NCBI GenBank assembly: GCA_028023455.1
Contig: JAQFVV010006275.1
Coordinates: 2,115,279 to 2,179,278 of the forward strand
Length of the DNA: 64,000 bases
Source of the DNA: Epiperipatus broadwayi
Taxonomy: Eukaryota > Onychophora > Udeonychophora > Euonychophora > Peripatidae
Reading direction: 5' to 3'
A program made the position numbers and the translations under genes. Positions 49,776 to 61,854 of this stretch are shown here, one piece after another. Numbering within the stretch: position 1 is the first letter of the stretch; each line of letters starts with the position of its first letter. The notes under the pieces are model-generated. The model saw only the letters and a list, made by a program, of their open reading frames with translations, made no database searches and was not told the DNA's origin.

Positions 49776-51615
49776 ATGCCACTTCCAACGCTAAATAAAA
49801 AACGAAAGATTGATGACGAGGGAAGAAAATTTCAAGAAAGGTGGGAACTGAATTATTTTTGTGTGGAAGTGAACAATAAGATTACGTGCTTAATTTGCAA
49901 AGAAACTATTAGTGTTGCTAAAGAATACAATATTAAGCGACATTATAGCACTAATCACGAAAAACAATTTTCGTGTTTTGAAGCTAAAATAAGAGAAGAA
50001 AAATTAAAAACAATGAAGAATTCATTAAGTAGCCAGCAAGGAGTGCTTACAAAATTTATAAAAAGTAATGAATCAGTAACAAGAGCTAGTTATGAAATAA
50101 GCTATTTATTAGCAAAACATTCAAAAGCATTCACCGATGGTTCTTTAATCAAGGAATGTATAATAAAAGCTGCCGAATTTGTCTGTCCAGAAAAAGTACA
50201 AGCGTTTCGAGACATCTCATTATCAAGAAATACGGTGGCAGATAGAATTACTGAAATGGCAGATGACATCACTTCGCAATTACAGAAAATATCTACCAAA
50301 ATCCAGTTCTTTTCAATTGCTATTGATGAAAGTACGGATATAAGAGATGTTGCACAAGTTGCTGTTTTTTTCATGGTTGCGATAATAACATGAGGATCAC
50401 CGAAGAATTGTTGGAATTCATCCCTCTTCACGGAACAACAACTGGTGAAGATATTTTTGATGCCGTATGGAGCATTTTAGAAAAACTTAACTTGCCTGTT
50501 GACAAGCTTGTTTCTGTTACAACTGATGGTGCTAAATCGATGACAGGTGAAACTAAAGGTTTTGCGTCACGACTAGCAAGGAAATTACAAGACGAATATC
50601 CAGATAAACCGAAAATCAAAGCTTTTCATTGCCTCATTCACCAACAAGTTCTCTGTTTAAAATTATTAAAAATGGATCAAGTACTTAAAACAGTTACAAA
50701 GATAGTCAACTTTATTCGATCAAGAGCACTTAACCATCGCCAATTTACTTCGTTCCTTAAAGATTTAGAATCCGAATTCGAAGATCTTCCTTATTACACA
50801 GAAGTTCGTTGGTTGTCCTGCCACAATGTCTTAAAGAGCTTCTATCTGATTTTGGAGGAAATAATATTATTTTTTGAAATGAAAGATGAAAACAACGAAA
50901 ATATATCAATTATAAAAGATCCATTGTGGGTACAAGACCTAGCATTTTTAATAGATATTACAGGCCATCTGAATAATCTTAATATTACATTGCAAGGCAA
51001 AGATCAATTGATAACGAATATGTATGATGCAGTTGCAAGCTTTGTACAAAAACTGAATTTGTTTAAAAATCATTTGCAAAAGAACGTTTTGACGTATTTT
51101 CCTACATGTGAGCAGTTAAAAGCACAAAATCAAAGTTGCTCGTTTTCACATCACTCTGCAAAAATTGAAAAAATAAAAGACGAATTCGATAAACGTTTTG
51201 ATGATTTCAAGGAGTTCGAAGAAATTTTTTCTCTTTTCACGGGACCATTTGCCTTTGAAGTCGAAAAAGCTCCGACTTCGATACAACTGGAATTAATTGA
51301 TTTCCAGAATGATTCGATTTTAAAAACCAAATATCGAGAAGTAGGAACTCCGAAAATTTATTCCTATTTAGGTGAAAGATACCCGGAAATTAAAAAATTT
51401 GCTGCACAAATTTTAAGCTTTTTGGAAGTACATACTTATGTGAGAAATTATTTTCATGCATGAAATTAAATAAAACAGCTTACAGATCAAGATTAACTGA
51501 TAAACATCTATCTGCCATAATGAAAATTGCTTGTTCTCAGTCTTTGAATCCAGATATTGAAAAACTAGTAAGAGGAAAACGCTGGCAAGTTTCCAGTAAA
51601 AACAATAAATTGTAG
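49776..51615 (+). pseudogene. hAT transposase gene, copy A (frameshifted)
   Basis: The start ATG at 49776 follows TTTTTATTACAGAAA, which looks like a splice acceptor and suggests a 5'-UTR intron. The N-terminal BED-like zinc finger has C38, C41, H56 and H61. The catalytic region carries IAIDESTD and TTDGAKSMTG, followed by HCLIHQQVL and VRWLSCHNVL. The C-terminal dimerisation part ends KRWQVSSKNNKL. The frame breaks near 50372, where a T run is one base shorter than in copy B (7 against 8), and again near 51435. The halves are therefore 49776-50393 and 50390-51463, plus a tail in another frame to 51615. It resembles ZBED/GTF2IRD2-like hAT proteins. Inactive as it stands, unless the breaks are assembly errors like the nearby adapters. 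Confidence 0.9.
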
Positions 51616-52329
51616 TTTTATAAATATGTAATCAGATAAAATAAATGTTTAAATAAAAGCAATACTATATCAATTGTATATTATTGAAGTGAATTCACGA
51701 AACTACATAATATGCTTTAATTACCCTATCTATATTCCTGCATTTTCACTTTCAAAATACAATTTTAAGAAAATTTGTGTGATGTGGCCCGCGAGAATCT
51801 TACCAGTAGCATAAAGTGGCCCATTGTTTGAATGAGTTTGACATGCCTGGTTTAGAGCATACGTTCTATATACACCAACTCTTATGGATCATGCTCAAAT
51901 CGCCACCCGCTCAATTTTCTTTAAAAAAAAAACGTTTATAAATATCTATATTTAATGATATGAAATTTTATTATTTTGTGATATAAATTTGATTTTGAGA
52001 CACTCAGAATAATAATCACTGATAAAGTGTTAACATTTAACCTTAGGTGTTTATTCAGAAATGAAATTTGTTTACAAAGTTCTTTAAAATCTTATTTACA
52101 GATCAAGATCTTTATTAAAAAAAAAGTTTATAATAAAATTACTTATTTTAATACATATTTACAAAATATTAAAATTTATCAATTATTTTGGTACTTACTT
52201 GTCTTCATTACTTATGATTGTTAAATATTTGATAGTAGTTTTATTTAATTAAGTAAGTAAATTTAACTTTCAAAGATTTAAATAATCATTTTTATAAATA
52301 CTTTCTGTGGCTCTTATTTTTATAGCAGA

Positions 52330-52843
52330 GCAAAAGTCATAGCATCCTAGTTTATAGAAGACTTGGGTTTTGGACAGTATATAACAAAATCGACTTGTGA
52401 GTGTATGAAGAAAATTAGAAACATTAAAATAAATAAATACAATAAAATTGCCTCTCTAGATATAAAATTATTTGGGTGGGTTCCTAGTGCTGAATTGATA
52501 GATGAAATGTTGCAGCAAGCTAACAGTCTTCATACAAAACCTTTTATAATAGATACTAAAATGAATTAGTGATGGGATAGTAGCAATAATTAACAATAAA
52601 CCATATAAAATGAATCATAGATGGTTGATGTGGATACCTTTTAATGGGGTTATCTGTAGTTTGTACTTATCTAAAATTGAAGTTAATTATTCCGAAATTT
52701 GAGATACTGCCAAAAAATATATATTTAAGATATGTGGATGATACTCTACTGTGTGCTGATGAAGAAAGAATTGAGAATGACATCTTCATTGATAAAGATG
52801 GAAATCAAAATATTTTTAAATTTAACTATTCAAAGACAGAACA
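52330..52843 (+). mobile_element. Penelope-like element, 5' piece (interrupted)
   Basis: Broken frames carry the Penelope-type reverse transcriptase. The block KIASLDIKLFGWVP near 52450 corresponds to SLDVVSLFTNVP, and KNIYLRYVDDTLLCADE (52702-52752) holds the catalytic YVDD. The reading FKFNYSKTE then stops at hAT copy B. It resumes at 55023, so hAT B sits inside the element. Stops and shifts mark it as dead. Confidence 0.8.
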
Positions 52844-54027
52844 ATATCTATTAAAAATGCTAGGTCTTGTACCCACAATGGATCTTTTATAATTGATATA
52901 TTTTCGTTGTTTTCATCTTTCATTTCAAAAAATAATATTATTTCCTCCAAAATCAGATAGAAGCTCTTTAAGACATTGTGGCAGGACAACCAACGAACTT
53001 CTGTGTAATAAGGAAGATCTTCGAATTCAGATTCTAAATCTTTAAGGAACGAAGTAAATTGGCGATGGTTAAGTGCTCTTGATCGAATAAAGTTGACTAT
53101 CTTTGTAACTGTTTTAAGTACTTGATCCATTTTTAATAATTTTAAACAGAGAACTTGTTGGTGAATGAGGCAATGAAAAGCTTTGATTTTCGGTTTATCT
53201 GGATATTCGTCTTGTAATTTCCTTGCTAGTCGTGACGCAAAACCTTTAGTTTCACCTGTCATCGATTTAGCACCATCAGTTGTAACAGAAACAAGCTTGT
53301 CAACAGGCAAGTTAAGTTTTTCTAAAATGCTCCATACGGCATCAAAAATATCTTCACCAGTTGTTGTTCCGTGAAGAGGGATGAATTCCAACAATTCTTC
53401 GGTGATCCTCATGTTATTATCGCAACCACGAAAAAAAACAGCAACTTGTGCAACATCTCTTATATCCGTACTTTCATCAATAGCAATTGAAAAGAACTGG
53501 ATTTTGGTAGATATTTTCTGTAATTGTGAAGTGATGTCATCTGCCATTTCAGTAATTCTATCTGCCACCGTATTTCTTGATAATGAGATGTCTCGAAACG
53601 CTTGTACTTTTTCTGGACAGACAAATTCGGCAGCTTTTATTATACATTCCTTGATTAAAGAACCATCGGTGAATGCTTTTGAATGTTTTGCTAATAAATA
53701 GCTTATTTCATAACTAGCTCTTGTTACTGATTCATTACTTTTTATAAATTTTGTAAGCACTCCTTGCTGGCTACTTAATGAATTCTTCATTGTTTTTAAT
53801 TTTTCTTCTCTTATTTTAGCTTCAAAACACGAAAATTGTTTTTCGTGATTAGTGCTATAATGTCGCTTAATATTGTATTCTTTAGCAACACTAATAGTTT
53901 CTTTGCAAATTAAGCACGTAATCTTATTGTTCACTTCCACACAAAAATAATTCAGTTCCCACCTTTCTTGAAATTTTCTTCCCTCGTCATCAATCTTTTG
54001 TTTTTTATTTAGCGTTGGAAGTGGCAT
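52844..54027 (-). CDS. hAT transposase, copy B (N-terminal ~390 residues, truncated)
   Basis: The start is the ATG at 54027-54025 (MPLPTLNKKQK), after the same acceptor-like TTACAG as in copy A. A longer upstream extension of the frame is not needed. The frame is open across the site where copy A is shifted (AQVAVFFRGCDNN). It contains the BED-like finger, IAIDESTD, TTDGAKSMTG and VRWLSCHNVL, and ends abruptly at the element break (AFLIDI|VLSLNS) before the dimerisation domain. It cannot encode a complete transposase. Confidence 0.9.
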
Positions 54028-55022
54028 TTTCTGTAATAAAAATAGAGCTTTAGATTTAAATTTAAAAAATTGCAACTACGTTTATGCAAAATACGCTTCG
54101 TAAAAATTTAACGCTACTCTAGTATTTAAATGTAAAGAGAGCGCTGCTATCGATTCTCGCTCCTGGAATTATGCTCGATAAATGGAGGTAGCTATAAAAG
54201 GTACGGATTACGTTTTTTCTCTCTCTCTCAGTCCTGACTTCCCAGCACGGAGCAATTAAGATAGAGATGTGACAAAGAAGAAAGCTGTGCATAAGGCCGT
54301 AGGTTAGAAATGGTCGAAGCCACTAAAGTTTCCCAAGGCCGAACATACACTGGTAAAATTGTAGAACTTTTAGTGTTTTCCAAACTGAAATGTAATCGTT
54401 ACTAACTTATATGTAAAATATTATTGTTTCTCATGTTTGATTATAATTAAAATATTATATAACAAAATGCATGCTCGTTATTTCTTATGCTGTCTGACTA
54501 GTTTCAGAAAGATATAAACTCTTGGATATAGCAGTTTACTTATATTTTTTGAATGAGTTATAAAAGGAAACAACCTGCAAATTTTTAACACACCAATCCG
54601 GATAAAGAAACTAGCGCAACTGCCTTTTGTTACAATTCAAAGAAAAAAACAATATCTGCAGATAGGATTGCTACGTTGGTGGCGCGAATAGCTGACTAAT
54701 GTATTTATGTTCTCGGAAGCACAGCAGCACATTATTAACGTTGCCAGCTTTGGTATTCACATATCTCAAATGCTTCATCATCATAAAGGCATAAGCTATG
54801 CGTGTAACCGAGAATTATAAATTAGCTATGTATGTAGACAACAATTACTGTATATATTTTAGTTCATGTAATTAAATATAAGAGCTTTTTAAAAAAAATT
54901 AATTTATTGTTTGCAACATATCGTTCTGTTTTCATTTTATTACATAGCATCTTAGACGAGGGCCATGAAAAATCCTTTCGAGGGCCGCATGCGGCCCTGG
55001 GGCCGCCAGTTTGACATGCCTG
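52844..55022 (-). mobile_element. hAT transposon, copy B (3'-truncated)
   Basis: Reverse-oriented relative of copy A. The terminal repeat ends at 55022 (TTTGACATGCCTG), but the element stops at 52844, inside the transposase, in the equivalent of position 50963 of copy A. The other terminus and the expected second target duplication are missing. Near its end it has an extra GC-rich palindromic stretch (GGCCGCATGCGGCC) absent from copy A. Its sequence at the two adapter sites is native. Identity with copy A is very high by eye. Confidence 0.9.
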
Positions 55023-55870
55023 GACTACAAGATGGAATTGAAGCTAGTTCGTTAATCCCCATATCCCATAAATATGCAGGGCTCAAAGGTTTTCTCCACA
55101 TAAACAGAATTATGCAAATTGGAGAAACAATACAGACATACAAAGATCTAATAAATATGGGATATAATTTCAAAAAAATTGATGCTATAACATAAAAATT
55201 CTACAGCAGAAGTTAAGAACCTGATGCAACTCCACTCTGAGAAGAAAAAATTGACAAGTCTCCCTTAGTGTCAAACATTGCGCATAAATTAAAAAAAATA
55301 TGGGCTGATAAATATAAGTTCCAGTCGCTTCCTTGAAACAAGTTATTAAACAACTCTAAAGTCAAGATAATTAGGGAGGCTGCACATCAAGTAGTATTTA
55401 AAATAACATACAAAAATATGAATTGCTCAAATGCATACTATGAAGAAACTAGGGCTAACCTGTCCACAAGACTGGCCCAACACAATTACTTATAAAACAG
55501 GGCAAAAAAAACAAAAACGGAATATTCACTGATATTTTTTTTTAAGTGTCATAGCATTGGCCAGGACGCGAACCCGCAACCCGAGCAACTGCAAGGCAGT
55601 TGCGCTGACCTCTCGACCACCAATGCAAGACTATTCACTGATATTTATGCTGTATGTGCAGCAGTCATGTCACAAATTCCATCTTTTGAAAGCAGATGTT
55701 ATATGTAATGAGATGACAGAAAAAGAAAAGTTAAAGAGGCATAAACTATAACCAAAGACAAGCACACATTAAATAAAAAGGTGACTAGCATAACACTATC
55801 CAAAAAATGGCTCCAACACCTTTTACATAAATTTGAATATAAATAACATTCAATTTTATGTAAATCATTG
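55023..55870 (+). mobile_element. Penelope-like element, 3' piece
   Basis: Continues the element interrupted at 52843. DGIEASSLIPISHKYAGLKG (55033-55090) matches the block that follows the reverse transcriptase. About 55390-55480 reads YKNMN...YYEETRANLSTRLAQH, a decayed GIY-YIG endonuclease N terminus. After the SINE at 55538-55631 the reading goes on as KFHLLKADVICNEMTEKEKL (about 55680-55730). Penelope-like elements carry exactly this RT plus GIY-YIG order. The 3' boundary is approximate. Confidence 0.78.
55538..55631 (-). mobile_element. tRNA-derived SINE, copy 4
   Basis: Same family as 25275-25388, with a shortened anticodon-like region. A perfect 15-bp target duplication TATTCACTGATATTT lies at 55523-55537 and 55632-55646. 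The poly-A tail is on the left (poly-T). It lies inside the GIY-YIG part of the Penelope-like element, so it is younger than that element. Confidence 0.93.
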
Positions 55871-55927
55871 AAGCAATAAACAAATACATTTATTAAATTT
55901 TAGTGAAATTAAGTGTATAAAGCTATG

Positions 55928-57323
55928 GGTAGTGGTCTGTTCTATCGTGTCAGCTGCTTGACACTAAGCAAAAACACATAGATATAGAACTATTGAAGTT
56001 ATTTTTGGAAAAGAAAATAAAAGTAAATTATATTACGATTTCCATAAAATTAAAACAAAATATAAAAATGTAAGCAGACTTTTTGGACAGTAATTAATCA
56101 GAGACGCTTTTTTTGGTGTGTGTCGACAAGATAAAAAATTACGTTACTTTTAAATAGCAAATAATAATACATTAGACACTTTTTTTGGACAGTAATTAAT
56201 CAGACAGGCTTTTTTGGATGTGTGTGGATATAAAAAGTTACATTCTCTTTTTAATAGAAAATAAGAGTAAATTTTAGCCTTTTTGGGACCTTAATTAATC
56301 AGTGTTTTGAAATCAAATGGTACATTAGAAACTTTTCTGGACAGTAATTAATCAGACTGTTTTTTTTGGGTATATGTGTGTGAAAATAAAAAGTTACATT
56401 CCTTATTCAATAGAAAGAATTTTAGCCTTTTTGGGACCTTAATTAATCAGACACTGTGTTTTGAAATCCAAGTCAATCATATTACAACTTCCACAAAATT
56501 TTACAATGAAAGCCTACTTTGACCTTTTTGGGACAGTAATTAATCAGTGGTATTTTTTTTGTGTGTGTATCCATAAAAAGTTATGTTACTTTTTTAAACA
56601 AATAATAGTAAATATAATGGAAACTTATTTGGACAGTAATTAATCAGAGAATGGCTTCTTTGGATGTGTGGATCGGAAAAGTTATGGTACTTTTTGTAAG
56701 AAAAAATAAAAGTAAATTTTACCCTTTTTTGGACAGTAACTAATCAGATTCTGCGTTTTGGGGGGATAAAGTAAATTAGATTGCAATTTACCCACTAGGG
56801 TTAATAATTATAACAAATGACTAAAATGAATGCAGACTCCAGTGTCTGGCAATTGCCAATTTTCCAAGATCAAAGCAGCCATCTTCCTTATCTTGGACGA
56901 TTTCTTGTGGATACGTTACTTTCATAGAGATCTTCGAAAGTGCTGTGCCACACTCTAAAATCCAATTTGTGAGGGTTACACAGTCCTGATGGAACAGTGA
57001 CAATACTGCTAAAACTGTTAGAAGGTACCCGTAGGTCAATTCACATGAAAAGTTCAATTATTTAGACACGATGCAGTCAATACATCCTCAGATGATACTG
57101 TAGCAAGACAACCCAGCATTATGATAAAGTGCATAAGCAATTACGGCAGTCACTGAAGGCATTTTCCTGTGCTTTTAGCATAGAAAAAAGCCACAGCGGT
57201 AGGTGGCAGCAGACTTTTATTGTAGAAAAAAGGCTATCTGCTTGGCTGCTTAAACTGCTTATTTCTAGCAATTTAGTTAGAAATAGTGCCGTTAAATGTT
57301 GACACGATAGAACAGAACCTACC
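55928..57323. mobile_element. Non-autonomous DNA transposon with 8-bp target duplication
   Basis: Terminal inverted repeats of about 25 bp (GGTAGTGGTCTGTTCTATCG and GGTAGGTTCTGTTCTATCG, read inward) are flanked by a perfect 8-bp duplication AAGCTATG at 55920-55927 and 57324-57331. The interior is mostly a ~98-bp tandem repeat (56040-56760), with two short - strand frames at 56821-57057 and 57119-57325 that I do not recognise. An 8-bp duplication fits hAT, P and Merlin; the GG terminus argues against hAT. Superfamily unassigned. Confidence 0.82.
56040..56760. repeat. ~98-bp tandem repeat (about 8 units)
   Basis: GGACAGTAATTAATCAG or its GGACCTTAATTAATCAG variant recurs at about 56088, 56190, 56289, 56342, 56437, 56534, 56634 and 56733. 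The spacing is 95-102 bp, with one shortened step of 53. Each unit also has TTTTTGGATGTGTGTG and AAAAGTTACATT-like blocks. It forms the body of the transposon at 55928-57323. Confidence 0.9.
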
Positions 57324-57331
57324 AAGCTATG

Positions 57332-60300
57332 ATTATGACACTAGTGGTAACGAAAGCACTAAGCTAGGATAGATATTTAAACAAACAAAAGCTTTTTGTT
57401 TTTAAATGGTCAACATTTATTAGTCATTTTTAACAAAGTTGTAAATAATAACTACTTTCTGTATTAATGTCAATTTATTTATAAAGCAAAAGATGGCATA
57501 TTTAAAGCATAAGTAGGTCAGTGGTAGCTAGAAATTAATAAAGAATGTATAGAATACAAAAATAATATATTTTCAAAACTTAACCATGAAAACTAAATTT
57601 ACTTAAATAAAACAAAATGTACTATGAAGACTAAAATTTCACTGCTGGACTAATACATAAGTACAATAATTAGCTTTCTTGTCTACTTTCATATGTAAAT
57701 AGATTCACTAAAGATTGTACATACATGCGATTATAAATATTTTTTGTAACCTCTAAATACAAACCAATTTTTTTTTTTACAAAAATACGTAAATAATGAT
57801 GTTTAAATGAAATAGAACAAATTATAATTTTTTTTATCATATTAATTAAACATATGTTAAAATTGAGTAAGTTAATAACACTATAACATTTATGACAAAA
57901 CAAAAAAGTTTGTAATTTACATTGAATCTTGTTTATAGAAAATAAACATTTTAGGGTTATTTTACAAATAGGTAGTTGAATAAAGACACAAGCAATGTTG
58001 TACAAATAAACCAAGTTTAAAGCAAGAAATAGAATAAAAAAGCTAATTTTAAAGATTAAAAATATAATTACTTTAGAAATAAATAAAATTTTTGTAAATT
58101 TAACAGAACACATAATAATAGTTTAACTGTCAATTTCTTTATAATAAAAAAAAATGTAAATAATAATTTCAAAGCATATAACTTAAAAATTGTGAGAAAT
58201 TTGTGATCATATATCAAGAGTATAGAATTTCTATCTATACTAAGAATTTATATCAATATACAATAAAAATTTAATAATTAATAAACATAAAGTATGAAAC
58301 GTTCAACACAAAAAGACGAATTTGTTAGTAATTAAAAAGAACTGAAACTTTGTATAAAAAATTAAAACAAAGCCTAAATGATCATTAAAAAAAAAAAAAA
58401 ATTGGTAAATTTATAATAGAATTTTATTCTATAATGGTTAGAGTATATACGGAAATTGTATATTTGAAAGACTAACTAGTGTAGATATATATTAAGGGTT
58501 AGAAAGCGTAATGCAATTCCTTTTCATATAATCGTTGATTATCAACTTTACTTTTTAGTTAATTCTGAAGTTACCAACAAAGTTTAGTTGAAATATTTAT
58601 AGATGAGATGTGGACATTTAGACTATTTGATACTATCTAGCAAAATATGGAGATGTCTATTCAGAGTAATAACAAAATAAATGTGTTTATAAGAAATTAG
58701 ATATATGACTGAAATAGAAGGGCTGTTATTAGAAAAGATGACAATTGAAACTAGACAAGAAAAGTTTGATTAAACTTAATGACAATTTTGCTGTGGATAT
58801 TTAAAAATGATTCACATATATATATATCGATTTTAACTCGCTTTTCAGTACTTATTTGAAAATTTCTGAGCTAAATTTAAATAAAAAAATTTTCATTTTC
58901 CAATCTTCATTTTTCTGTGAAGTTTTATACTGATTATTACGGTACTGCACTGTACCTAAAATTATTAGTTTTTATATCACGAATCTTTTATTCACGACTT
59001 CTTTCTCAATCTTTAATCCTGTGGAATAACGATGTCTACTATGCCATGACTTGGGAATTATAGCCAGATAAACTTAAAAATTTTTCCAGACCAAATGCAG
59101 ACTTTGAATCTTAGATAGTGGACACAATTCAAACTCAAAGCAACAAGTCCATTGGTGTAATTATTTGCAAAGATACCATGATCTAATAGGAGAAAAAATT
59201 ATTCAATGGAATGACCTGTTGTCTCATGCTCTATTTATAATTTTTATATAATTTATGACCTGTTGTCTCATGCTCTATTTATAATTTTTATATAATTTGC
59301 TTAATAAAATATAATAAAACCATAAAATTATTTTTCATGGCTAAGTATTGTCTAAAGGAAAAAGGAACCTCACTTTTTTTCTCTAAAATAATTATACAAT
59401 AGGAAGATATTTTTAAATGAAAGTGCTAGCTGTTGTGTTAGTGTGCACTCATTTTTTCTAATAAAATGTAATGACATTCTATTTGGAATTTAATATGTGA
59501 ATTCCTCTAATACATATCTAAACTTTAATGTTGCCCTATTGCTTTTTTAGTGATTAACAGCACTCTATTCAATGCATTACATAAGAAAAAGATTTCATTT
59601 TTGAAGATTTTGTCTAAACATTTCTGTCTTAAACATATGCATGCTATATTGTACTTACTTCACAGATGTGTAGTTTATCAAAAACAATAAATTGACATTA
59701 CTTTTATGATATATGCTTAACATGAAGTCGATATTTTAACATTAAGTTATACTCATGAACAAAATTGCAGCTATTATTGGGATTGTTTCAACATTTTTAA
59801 AACAGAATACATCTCTATTGTCAGCTAGGCATTTTTTTTTTGTTAATGAATTTTTTCTTTGAAATTAGCCATATATAAAAAAGTTTAAACCATTCTTATT
59901 CTTAAAGATTCTTTTTTTAAATTAAAACTTGTCTTTAGATTGTAAGACTATGTGCGAATAAAACAATTTTAATAACTTAGTCTTGAATTAGGGATTGTTC
60001 ATTTTCTAGTATAGCAATATTTGAAGGCTTAAGATGCACATGAAACAAATCTTATCACATAACTGACAAAATTTTAGTTGCAGAGCTGCAGAAATGATTT
60101 TAGATAATTACAATTCACTCAGGTGATTAAAGAGATATTTTACAAGCTTCAACAGTAGCATAACCATTAATAAGCTGAGCACATGCTTACAACTGATAAT
60201 TATGCATCAACAATGTCACAATTTCATTAAGATCTCCAAAAATATTCAAAGTTAATAGCTATTTCAGAAATGTGAACAAAGAAAAAAAAATTAAAGTGTT

Positions 60301-60692
60301 CTTATACATTAACATCACTGTCCTTGACAGAAATCTCATTAATATGATCAGTTGAAAATAAGTTTTTGAATCAAAGTGAAAAAATAAAACTTTGCTATTT
60401 CATTAATAATAAAGCAGTGATTAATTCCCGCCACCCTATTAAAGTTTATTTGGGAAGGAGATGACATTTATGTAATTTTTTTTTCAAAAAATACATTTAA
60501 AAAGACTATCTTTACACAAATTAAATTTCTTTCTAATCATCATTAATTTGTGAAATAGTGATAAGAGGAGGGAGGCAATCGTTCTAAATTTTTTTAAATT
60601 TAAAAATTATACTTTTGAAAATTAGTTTCCCAAAAAAAAAAATTTTTTTTTAGATCTTTTAATCAATTTTTTGTCTATTTTTGGAATTGTTT
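57332..60692. other. AT-rich DNA without a supported gene
   Basis: Nothing coding could be supported. A 147-codon - strand frame at 57670-58113 is hydrophobic/Lys/Asn-rich low complexity. A perfect 43-bp tandem duplication (starting TGACCTGTTGTCTCATGC) lies at 59213-59255 and 59257-59299. Confidence 0.5.
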
Positions 60693-60803
60693 TGTCTTGC
60701 ATTGGTGGTCGAGAGGTCAGTGCGACTGCCTTGCACTTGCAGGCAGTTGCCCGGGTTGCGGGTTCGCGTCCCTGCCGATGCCATGACACTTAAAAAAAAA
60801 AAA
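60693..60803 (+). mobile_element. tRNA-derived SINE, copy 5
   Basis: The full tRNA-like head has acceptor GCATTGG / CCGATGC. The anticodon-like arm is a strong hairpin (CTGCCTTGCA / TGCAGGCAG). The B box is GGTTCGCGTCC, the tail CATGACACTT plus poly-A. No convincing target duplication was found, unlike the other copies. Confidence 0.88.
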
Positions 60804-60879
60804 TCATGTACACATTTAATTATATCATAAAAGACAGAAATATTATGTATGTATACACATATATGATGCTTGTATATAT

Positions 60880-60884
60880 CTCCT

Positions 60885-60915
<31 letters not shown>

Positions 60916-60935
60916 CCCTTTTCCCCCCCCCTCCC
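60880..60935. repeat. Poly-C / pyrimidine tract
   Basis: A 28-nt run of C (60885-60912) is followed by mixed C/T to about 60935. A Gly/Arg-rich frame on the - strand is only the translation of this tract. Confidence 0.95.
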
Positions 60936-61854
60936 GCCATGGTTTTTGCCTCCTGAATTTCTAAGTCACATTCAGCATTCATAGGTATAATTATCCATAG
61001 TTGTATTATGTAAAGGATTTACTCAAACATCCAGTTAGAAAGAAATAAGCTCTTTATATATATGTTATTAAAATTTTACAGAAAAATCTAGTAAACTTAC
61101 ATTATAACAAATTAACTATAAAATAATCAAGTCAATTGCTGAGGAGATGATATTTTGGCACTAGAGTGATAGATTGAATGTAGTGGTTCCACTCTAGCTA
61201 CTAAATCATTAATGTTAGTTAACCCAACTCACATTTACAGATAAACAATTTAACATATATTTCTACAGCTGGAAATATCACATATTTATGTAATTTTAAA
61301 ATGTAAAGAGTATTAAAAGGCAAAATCATATCAAGATTGTAAAATATATAAAAATCTAGACTGAATAAAAAAAAAAAGAGGGTTATATCTTTCTATATTA
61401 GTTTGTTTTATTTACCATAATTTTGTTTCAGTTGATTTTTTATCTTTCAATTCAAAGATTTTGCATTTAATATTAGAAATAATTAACATTATTTTGCAAT
61501 AAATGCCATTATAAATTAACAAACAAACAAAAATTTAAATCTGTAATTAAGAATTAAAAAAAACAACATCTTTATATAAATTAACTTTATTACAAATTTT
61601 TTAAAAACGAAATACACAATTCATATCCAAAAAAAAAACTTTATTATTTTTTCATGATATGGTAATAAAATGCAAGTATTTAATTATAGTAAAAAAAAAA
61701 CAATATATACAAATAAAGAAAAATGAAATTTTTCAATTTATCATCTTCAAATACTAAAATATTATCAGCTTGGAAGATTAAAGTCATAAAAATTTTTTTT
61801 AGAAAAGATTTTTACATGTAGTTCTTTTACTCATTTTCTGGCAACACAAAAACA
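60936..61854. other. 3' flank of CDT1, nothing else recognised
   Basis: AT-rich. On the - strand an AATAAA lies at 61645-61640, about 210 nt beyond the CDT1 stop, and is a plausible poly(A) signal. No other gene seen. Confidence 0.5.

Larger units (their letters stand above)
48781..51849 (+). mobile_element. hAT transposon, copy A (full length, 3069 bp)
   Basis: The terminal inverted repeat CAGGCATGTCAAACT opens at 48781, and its complement closes at 51849. A perfect 8-bp target duplication GTTTAGAG flanks it (48773-48780 and 51850-51857), the hallmark of hAT. It contains a BED-type transposase gene with frameshifts. In the 5' non-coding part, two short blocks are sequencing-adapter sequence. 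Copy B, in opposite orientation at 52844-55022, matches its first ~2.18 kb. Confidence 0.93.

Noticed and set aside
57670..58113. 147-codon - strand open frame
   Set aside because: Composed almost only of Ile/Phe/Leu/Lys/Asn, as expected from AT-rich DNA; no motif, no splice or regulatory context.
59930..60260. - strand reading with GDLNEIV and, further on, VHLKPSNIAILENE, resembling a protein kinase catalytic loop
   Set aside because: It contains many stops, the spacing between the two motifs does not fit kinase subdomains, and no DFG or later subdomain follows. A frameshift-tolerant kinase HMM hit would be needed to revive it.
60659..60982. 107-codon Gly-rich - strand frame
   Set aside because: Reads through the poly-C tract and the SINE; not a gene.
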